64,000 bases of DNA from Colias croceus (lineage: Eukaryota; Arthropoda; Insecta; Lepidoptera; Pieridae), in contig NC_059562.1 of the NCBI RefSeq assembly GCF_905220415.1, forward strand, positions 3,859,501 through 3,923,500, read 5' to 3'. Shown here piece after piece: positions 57,132 through 64,000 of the stretch (position 1 is the stretch's first letter; every line of letters begins with the position of its first letter). The notes below the pieces were generated by a model. The model did not search any database and was not told the DNA's origin. It saw only the letters and a program-made list of their open reading frames with translations. Both the position numbers and the translations under genes were made by a program.

Positions 57132-58079
57132 TGTGTCAAGTGGCTGTCGCTAGCCATTTGTGGCTGTGGTCGGTGGTCCGTTTGCGCTGAGCTTAAGTTG
57201 TAACATGGCAGCGCTCACACACACTAAACGAATTGTAATAAATTAACATGAATTTTAAGCAAAATCCTAACCTTTCCGTCTTACTAACGATAGTCTGAAT
57301 CTCTATCAAATTAGTTGATGTAGCTAGACACTTCTAATCATTACATATGAATGATTGAACGAATGAAGAATACAAAATTTTACTTTTTATTTGTAGATAA
57401 GTCAAAATGTGGCTACACCATTTTTTATTTTAGTAGCTCGCTATAAGGTGTTGGTACATATGGGTGTATAACAGTGCAGTTAGTTTTATTGCCATTCGTA
57501 TGATTTTACAATTAAAAATGTCACGGCAATAAATCTATAGATCAAATGTACTAGCGCCTTAAACATTTCTGCTTTTTTGTTTTGTAGATTGTGATATTTT
57601 ATACAGTGTAGCCGCATCTTAGCAATCAAAATCGTATTATATTATAATGTTATTCGAAACTTATAAAGCGTATTAAATTTCTTCTTACTATGGATCTGCT
57701 CGTATGAAACGTTAACAATTGAGATGAATTTAAAACATGTATTAGTCGAATATATAAGTAAAAATCTCTGTGTATGAATGCTCACGTTTTATATCTATCA
57801 GTAGTGTCAGTTATTGAATTTATAGGTGTAATAGACGCATATGAAGTTGTATTTAATGTAAGGCATATTAGTGCGTGCACGGTTTTGGTGATTATACATT
57901 TTGTACTAAGTACCTACTATTTTGGACACAGTTGTGGGGCGTATGTTTGCAATAATAAACAACAGTATTATTCCAGTAATCCTCATGTACCAACGTTGCT
58001 AATAAACTTAACTACGTTTAAATAAACTGTTTGTTTTATTTATTTTTTCCTTACATAATACACTTACTTTATATATTTA
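57132..58079. other. Spacer
   Basis: AT-rich, nothing supported. An 83-codon open frame at 57774-58025 is hydrophobic but has no recognisable domain or splice context; two AATAAA motifs lie at its 3' end. Confidence 0.4.
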
Positions 58080-58267
58080 CTTAGCTTACCGCCCGCGGCT
58101 TCGCCCGCTTTGTCTAAAACCTAATAAATTATATACCTACTAAAACCTTCCTCTTGAATCACTCTATCTTTTAAAAATCCGCATCAAAATCCGTTGCGTA
58201 GTTTTAAGGATTTAAGCATACAAAGGGACATAGGGACAGAGAAAGCGACTTTGTTGTATATATTATG
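58080..58267 (+). repeat. Family A interspersed element
   Basis: It begins CTTAGCTTACCGCCCGCGG and ends AGAAAGCGACTTTGTTGTAT. Well preserved. Confidence 0.82.
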
Positions 58268-59160
58268 TAGTGATACGACAATCTCAGTACCATTTTTTCC
58301 CCAAATTCTGTAGCTTTATCTATTCAACCTATCTTTGTAAAATTTCGGCTAAGCCGTGTAATCTGTCTTACTTGAGATAAGAACATTACCCTAGCTAGGC
58401 AGTTTCAAACCGAAAAGTAGGGCTAGTATACATAATCACTAGTTTTAGACCCTCCTAAAATCTCACTCTCTTCACGCTCATGGGTAAAAACAGTTGTTCT
58501 ATTTAAAAAAAATCACAGAATAAGAGAGATTTTTGAGATTTAACAGGCCAATAATTCAAAGCACAGCCTTTGTGTGTCTGTGATGCAAATTGCAAAGAGC
58601 ACCTTTCTGTGATGTGGCGCCGTGGCGTGGTCAGACAGTATGATAACATTGCAATAAAATTTTAATTAAATAGGTAACATTCTTTCTGCGGCGCGGCGGG
58701 GCGGTCCCATGCTCGATGTATTCCATATGAAAAAATCTAATGATATAATTAGGTATAAATAGTATCATTAAAAATCACAAAAATATATGGAACGAATACA
58801 TAATGATTGCATAAATTAAACAGGTTTTTTTTTTAAATCTACACTTAATATTATAAGCTGAAGAGTTTGTTTGAACGCGCTAATCTCAGAAACATAGCCC
58901 AATAATTTGCAAGGAGCGGAGCAGTGGAGTAAAACCGCGGGCACCGCACAAGCTAGTTTTTAGAGAAGAAATCTTATATTGTGATTGAGCAAACCAATCG
59001 CATTTTTGAGATGTTATTCATTGTCTTCCAGTTGATATTAAACCTATGTATTAAACTTTCAATATTTACTATGACTAAGGAGACTCTTTATTTTACATTG
59101 ACGATATATTCATGATAAATTTATGTATTCTATGATTTATTTATATATTCTATCATTGTC
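58268..59160. other. Spacer upstream of KLHDC3, with a family D fragment
   Basis: Holds a family D fragment at 58840-58957 (TATTATAAGCTGAAGAGTTT to AACCGCGGGCACCGCACAAG). Otherwise nothing recognised. Confidence 0.5.
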
Positions 59161-59490
59161 TGCTATTCACCCAAATGTCAGGTGGGTGTCAATGTCGATG
59201 CGAACTGCGAACACGGAAATCGGAACGTCAATGTTTGTATTTTTATTGCTCCATTGTGTCAGCGGTGTATATTTTTAATATTGGCGAAAACGGCTCAATT
59301 TACAGTTTTTTAATGCACGAAAATATTTAAAGTTTAATAATAGCGTAACATACAGTTTGTATACTGTTTACATATTCATGTACATGTAATACTTGAACAA
59401 AGGTTTGTTTTTTTATTGATATATCGTAATTTTCTTTGCAGTTAGTGGAAGTGTGGTTTTTCTATTATTTTGTATTAAAATTGTATTAAG
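59161..59490 (+). promoter_or_regulatory. Probable promoter/5' UTR region of KLHDC3
   Basis: The 330 bp before the start codon are less AT-rich than the surrounding spacer around 59190-59240 (CGAACACGG, TCGGAACGTCAATG). No TATA box or initiator can be fixed, so the transcription start is unknown. Confidence 0.3.
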
Positions 59491-59730
59491 ATGCGGTGGA
59501 CTTTGCACACTGAGGGTGGGCCCAGGAGAGTGAATCACGCCGCAGCCTGTGTCGGTGACAAAATATTTTCCTTCGGTGGATACTGTTCCACCGAAGAATA
59601 TCGAGATTGGGAATCGATTTCCGTCCATGTATTAGACACTTCAATTTTCAAATGGGCACTGGTGGAATATAATAAAACTAATGCTCCTTTTCAAAGATAT
59701 GGACACTCAGTTATCGCTTATGGAGAAAAG
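59491..59730 (+). CDS. KLHDC3: KLHDC3 exon 1
   Basis: 240 nt from ATG, phase 0 at the donor GAAAAG/GTAAAG. It encodes the first kelch repeat (RVNHAAACVGDKIFSFGGYC) and the start of the second (QRYGHSVIAYGEK). Confidence 0.93.
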
Positions 59731-62324
59731 GTAAAGCGTCAATAAATCTTGATAGTGTTTCCCTTGAAGGGTGTCCCTAATTCGTTTCTCATCATAGAAT
59801 TACTTATTTTTCTTACAGATTTACATGTGGGGTGGTAGGAACGACACTGTGGCTTGTGACACTGTATATTGCTTTGATACAAGAGAGTTAGTATGGAGTA
59901 CACCTCCTGTAACTGGGATGATACCAAATGGAAAGGATGGTCATGCTGCCTGCCTTATAAAAAATAAAATGTACATCTTTGGTGGCTTTGACTACCTAAC
60001 TGACATGTATACAAATAATATTCACTGCCTAAATTTAGATACAATGGAATGGAGCTATGTTTACGTTAAGGGAACACCACCCATATCTCGAGATTTTCAT
60101 ACGGCTTTGCCTTATGGGGACAGAATGTACATTTTTGGTGGTAGGGGAGACTTTGAAAGGCCGCACAATGCACAGAATGAAGTATACTGTGATAAAGTAT
60201 TTTATTTAGATACAACTAAAGAAACTTGGGTAACTGTTGAGATCAAAGGCATAAAACCTGATGGAAGAAGGAGCCATTCTGCCTGTAAGTATAATTATTT
60301 GACAATTCCGTCTCACACTATCACACAAAATTATTTAATTTTCATACAATATGATATAATTTTATATAAATAAATAAATCGTTATTTTGAACAATTTTGT
60401 AGGGATATATAATGATTTTATGTACATTTTTGGTGGATACAATGAAAAAACCAAGACACATTTCAATGATATATTCAGATTTTCATTGAAAGGAAATTAT
60501 TGGGAGCTCGTCAAAACGAAAGGAACTGCACCATGTAAGAGGAGACGACAGGTGTGCATCTTGTATGACAATAAAATATACTTATTTGGAGGAACTAGGT
60601 AATATACTTTAATTAATATCACATAATTTCATTTTTATTTATACTGGGGAAGAAAATTAATGATTACAATAGTTTTATATTAATATGGTTTAGTGTATTG
60701 TTTCCATTACTCCCAGCAATACCTAATTTAAATTAAAACATATACAATCAAAATATTTACTATCAACTTTTGTTAAATAAATATGCAAAATGTCTACCTT
60801 TTGCTGTTTATATTAAAAAAATAACTAGAAAACATTAACTGTATATTTTTACACAATATTGTGTTATATGTATAAAAAGGTAATATTAATGTTTCAGTCC
60901 AGTAAAAAATCCGCCAGACACAAATCCAAATGATCCTCATGATGTTGATGAAAATAAAAAGCTTTTGGACAACAATGATCTTCATATCTTGGATTATATG
61001 CCGAGTTTGAAGGTGCTGTGTATCAATTATGTATTGGACAATAAACTGGATACTTCCAGTCTGCCTAAAGATATATTGTGAGTATCACTACATAGTATAA
61101 AACAAAGTCACTTTCTCTGTCCCTATGTATGCTTAAATCTATCAAAATATGCAACAGATTTTGATGCGGTTGTTTTTAAATTAAGCTCCCAATAAGTGAT
61201 TCAAAAGGAAGGTTTTAGTATGTAATTTATTAAGTTCTAGACAAAGCAGACGAAGTCGCGGACGAAAGCTAGTTACTTTATAATATAACTTATAATAAAA
61301 TACTAGGCAACCCAACAGACATTGTCCTGATGTCCTGAAGTTTAAATAGCTGTTAAGTTTTCGCTTTTTCTTACTTTTTATGCGCAAATTACTGGGATAA
61401 TAGTATATATTTCTTGTTATTAAATAAGAGCTAACACTCTTTTATTAGCTTCACCTGTATTGCTTGTTGTTTATATGTAACAGACACCTTTATAGTCGAT
61501 TTTGACCCACTTAACATGGACATGGATTGATGATGTTAAAAAATTCAGCATGACTATTTTTCAACTACAATATTAATTATTATTAAATTGTATACTTACA
61601 CATATAAAAAGGTCTTATGTAACCAAATTAAATATTTTAATACAATTAAATAGCGTTATATATTATTACATGTGTATTATATATGGATGTATTCAATCCA
61701 TTGTTACTGCAGGCAATGACATTGAATATAAATTGCTTGATATTTTATTTATATAATACACATATCTATACTAATAATATAAAGCTGAAGAGTTTGTGTT
61801 TGTTTGTTTGTTTGAACGCGCTAATCTCGGGAACTACTGGTCCGATTTGAAAAATTCTTTCGGTGTTAGATAGCTCATTTATCGAGAAAGGCTATAGGCT
61901 ATATAATTATATATCATCACGCTACGACCAACAGGAGTGGAGCCACGGGGGTGAAACCGCGCGGAGCAGCTAGTAATAAATAAATTTGAATTTGACTGAC
62001 CGGTTGGTTTAGTTGGAAGCTACCCTTCCTTCGAAGCCAGAGGTCGTGAGTTCGATCCCACCCAGGGCAAATATTTGTATGATGATCATTGATGTTTGCT
62101 CTGTGCCTGGGTGTTAATTATACATTTAAAATTATATATACATATGTTTATCAGCCATTTGGCTTCTATAACACAACCAAAAAGCTTAGTATGGCATCAG
62201 ATCGTGCCGTATGTGAAAAAAATATTCTAAAAATATGTATTTAATTATGTTTGCTTGCAGGATGGACATCAGAATAATGACACAGCCAAATCGTATCAGC
62301 AGGCCCATCAATCAAACTGGTTGA
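59491..62324 (+). CDS. KLHDC3: Kelch domain-containing protein 3 (KLHDC3) orthologue, complete, 5 exons
   Basis: KLHDC3 is a six-kelch beta-propeller; in vertebrates it serves as a cullin-2 substrate receptor that recognises C-terminal glycine degrons (family knowledge). Exons 59491-59730, 59819-60284, 60403-60598, 60898-61077 and 62261-62324 join in frame to 1146 nt, 381 residues plus stop, about the human length. It starts MRWTLHTEGGPRRVNHAAAC. Kelch strands IFSFGGYC, IYMWGGR, MYIFGGFD, MYIFGGRGD, MYIFGGY and IYLFGGT are evenly spaced. The C-tail carries LKVLCINYVLDNKLDTSSLP and ends RPINQTG. LKVLCI...Y...LPxDI resembles the BC/cullin-box region of these receptors (inference). Confidence 0.94.
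59819..60284 (+). CDS. KLHDC3: KLHDC3 exon 2: kelch repeats 2-5
   Basis: 466 nt; acceptor ttttcttacag, donor GCCT/GTAAGT. It holds IYMWGGRNDT, GKDGHAACLIKNKMYIFGGF, SRDFHTALPYGDRMYIFGGR and GRRSHSA. The largest exon. Confidence 0.95.
60403..60598 (+). CDS. KLHDC3: KLHDC3 exon 3: kelch repeats 5-6
   Basis: 196 nt; acceptor caattttgtag, donor ACTAG/GTAATA. It encodes WIYNDFMYIFGGYNEKTKTH through DNKIYLFGGT. The split codon TGG (Trp) restores the SAWIYND kelch strand. Confidence 0.93.
60898..61077 (+). CDS. KLHDC3: KLHDC3 exon 4
   Basis: 180 nt; acceptor aatgtttcag, donor ATATT/GTGAGT. It encodes PVKNPPDTNPNDPHDVDENK, LLDNNDLHILDYMPSLKVLC and INYVLDNKLDTSSLPKDI, the C-terminal helical tail expected to contact Elongin/cullin. 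Confidence 0.93.
61089..61273 (-). repeat. Family A interspersed element (inverted)
   Basis: Lies 12 bp after the KLHDC3 exon 4 donor. The left end TAGTATAAAACAAAGTC and right end AGACGAAGTCGCGGACGAAA are the complement of the family A body. Confidence 0.8.
61765..61975 (+). repeat. Family D interspersed element
   Basis: Starts TCTATACTAATAATATAAAG, has a TTTG run, AACGCGCTAATCTCGGGAAC and ends CGCGGAGCAGCTAGTA. The fullest copy of the family in this window. Confidence 0.82.
61998..62250 (+). repeat. tRNA-headed SINE, copy 2, ending at the exon 5 acceptor
   Basis: The head has GGTTGGTTTAGTTGGAAGC and B box GAGTTCGATCCCACC, then GGGCAAATATTTGTATGATG and the body of the copy at 34950. It ends only about 10 bp before the last KLHDC3 exon. 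Confidence 0.82.
62261..62324 (+). CDS. KLHDC3: KLHDC3 exon 5: C-terminus and stop
   Basis: 64 nt; acceptor tttgcttgcag. It encodes MDIRIMTQPNRISRPINQTG and TGA at 62322-62324. The split Leu codon completes SLPKDIL. Confidence 0.9.
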
Positions 62325-62886
62325 AATCATTTACATTTACATCATAAGTAGAAATGTAACATAATATTAAATTTAGGAGGATATTTGATCTGAGTTGTGC
62401 AATGTTTTATCGTGATATTTTGTGCACTTGTTGACAAACATGCAATTTTGAATGCATGAAATACTTATAACTTTTTTTAAATCGCATAATAATATCTATG
62501 TATAATTTATTGGATTTATCGTTTTACCAGGGACTAAAAAATTTGTGAATATATGTTTTATATACAAGAAGTGACGGTAAGAAGAGTAGGATTGTTTAGA
62601 ATTGAAGATACTACAGCAGAATGTTGAACCGGTATTTAATATAATATATGCTTATTATTATTAGTCAGATCATTTAATTGTTTATCATGAAATATCCAAG
62701 TGTTTGTGAATTATCTATAATATTATGAAAGGGAAGTTAAATGGATATAACGATTTTAGGCAGTCATGTTTTGAATCCTTAGAAAGTATGTAATTTCAAG
62801 CATAATATATAGCGTAGAGCCCATAGAGTGATGTCTATTTGATTTAATTTAAATTGTTGATATTATAATAAACGTGCAATATTACA
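62325..62886 (+). other. KLHDC3 3' UTR
   Basis: AT-rich, non-coding; ends with AATAAA at 62867-62872, 14 bp before a family D insertion. Confidence 0.55.
62867..62872 (+). terminator. Likely KLHDC3 poly(A) signal AATAAA
   Basis: First strong signal after the stop codon (543 bp). A later cluster near 63720 is an alternative. Confidence 0.45.
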
Positions 62887-63316
62887 TCTATACTAATATT
62901 ATAAAGCTGAAGAGTTTGTTTGTTTCATGTTTGTTTGTTTCATGTTTGTTTGTTTGAACGCGCTAATATCAGTAACTACTGGTCCGATTTGAATTTTCCA
63001 TTTATCGAGGAAGGCTTATAGGCTATAATAATATTATAAATGCGAAAGTAACTCTGTCTGTCTGTCTGTCTGTTACTCAATCACGCCTTAACTACTGAAC
63101 CAATTTGCATGAAATTTAGTATAGAGATATTTTGATACCCGAGAAAGGACATAGGATAGGTTTTATCCCGGAAATCCCACGGGAACGGGAACTATGCGGG
63201 TTTCCTTTAAAAAGGCGGGCGAAGCCGCGGGCGGATAGCTAGTAGGCTATAAATCATCACGCTAAGACCAACAGGAGCGGAGCAATGCGAGTGAAACCGC
63301 GGGGAAGAGCTAGTAT
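62887..63316 (+). repeat. Family D element interrupted by a family C insertion
   Basis: The left part, 62887-63028, starts TCTATACTAATATTATAAAG with an expanded TTTGTTTGTTTCATG repeat. The right part, 63244-63316, resumes AGGCTATAAATCATCACGC and ends GGGGAAGAGCTAGTA. Compare the uninterrupted copy at 61765. Confidence 0.85.
63029..63243 (+). mobile_element. Family C element nested in family D with 9-bp target duplication
   Basis: AGGCTATAA lies at 63020-63028 and 63244-63252. The 215-bp insert runs from TAATATTATAAATGCGAAAG through a CTGT run to GAAGCCGCGGGCGGATAGCT. This fixes the true ends of family C. Confidence 0.88.
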
Positions 63317-64000
63317 TATATAATAGTGCTTTTAATATTATTAATCCTTCTACACCTATATTATAGTATTTTATAGAGATTAATCTTTAGGTATGTTTGC
63401 AATTTTTTTTTTAAATCAATGTTGATACATCTTAAACAGCATTGTCTTGGTTTTATGAATTTTCTTGCTCAGTGCACTTTTGCTTTATTAAGCTCAGGAT
63501 TATAACAAATTTGTGATATTTTTACACTTATTATTTTATTTTACATATTTATTTTAGTTTTTAGCTTCATAGAAATAGTAACATCTTAATTTATGTTTTA
63601 AAAGCGCTATTGTTAGCTATGTTTATTTTATAGCATTATCATATTTGTTTTATCATGGAATACATAAAATACAATGTAATAAAATAAGCCCTGAGTTAAT
63701 TGTAAATATAAAAGATGTATTATAAATAAATTATTAAAAAATTATATGTGGTTTAAATTTAGTTACCCTTCCTTTCCTGAATCACTAACTCTAACAAAAA
63801 TACTATTACATAAACGATACATGACCATGATGTTTTAATGCAGTGCTAATTCCAATGTGGTAAACATTGAGATAATATTACTACGTATGGAGGAGACACC
63901 ACGAACTAAATCTGTGCGCCATTTTTTTGTTCTAAGTTTTAAAAATTATTATCTAGTTAGGTACTTACCCATGAAAGTTATTCCTTTGCATTTTTCCGTA
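63317..64000. other. AT-rich spacer at the right edge
   Basis: No gene or named repeat seen. Confidence 0.45.

Noticed and set aside
57774..58025. 83-codon hydrophobic open frame as a small gene
   Set aside because: No signal peptide or domain I could defend and no conserved context; AT-rich chance frame is as likely.

Overview
This is a eukaryotic window from a moth or butterfly (Lepidoptera). The coding sequence is split into many short, mostly GC-rich exons with GT-AG introns inside AT-rich DNA. The introns and spacers carry interspersed repeats of the kind seen in Lepidoptera: tRNA-headed SINEs ending in GGGCTGATGATGAT, short elements whose ends read GCGGGCGAAGCCGCGG, and 3' pieces of jockey/CR1-like LINEs. 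I see no CRISPR array, operon or other prokaryotic feature.

Three protein genes were rebuilt exon by exon; every junction keeps the reading frame. (1) Bases 1 to about 7.8 kb, minus strand: the 5' part of legless/BCL9, a Wnt co-activator that links Pygopus to Armadillo/beta-catenin. Eight coding exons are visible, including the complete HD1 (Pygopus-binding) exon. The window edge cuts the gene just before the HD2 (Armadillo-binding) helix. (2) 16.8-53.4 kb, plus strand: a complete p120-catenin (delta-catenin family) gene. Nineteen coding exons sum to 2610 nt, or 869 residues, with a Tyr/Gly/His-rich N-terminus, an armadillo-repeat domain and a lysine-rich loop. Its first coding exon is a 41-nt predicted exon separated from the second by a 21.2-kb intron. 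(3) 59.5-62.3 kb, plus strand: a complete KLHDC3-type six-kelch protein of 381 residues in five exons.

legless and p120ctn lie head to head, 6.8-9 kb apart; p120ctn and KLHDC3 are in tandem. legless acts in nuclear Wnt signalling and p120ctn at cadherin junctions, so two catenin-linked genes are neighbours; shared regulation is only a possibility. KLHDC3-type proteins are substrate receptors for cullin-2 ubiquitin ligases and have no evident link to the other two.

The rest is intron, 3' UTR, spacer and mobile-element debris. Several insertions are dated relative to one another by target-site duplications (TSDs): a 1.9-kb element with perfect 46-bp inverted ends inside an older element, a short retroposon with an 11-bp TSD, a LINE landed five bases past a p120ctn splice donor, and one short element inside another at 63 kb.

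Nothing here looks like a wholly new biological system. The most unusual structure is in p120ctn: a 169-bp tandem array that copies the 3' part of exon 17 with its splice donor, and a series of unrelated tandem repeats that start at or close to the 5' splice sites of six introns. Two further intronic fragments resemble the gene's own exons.
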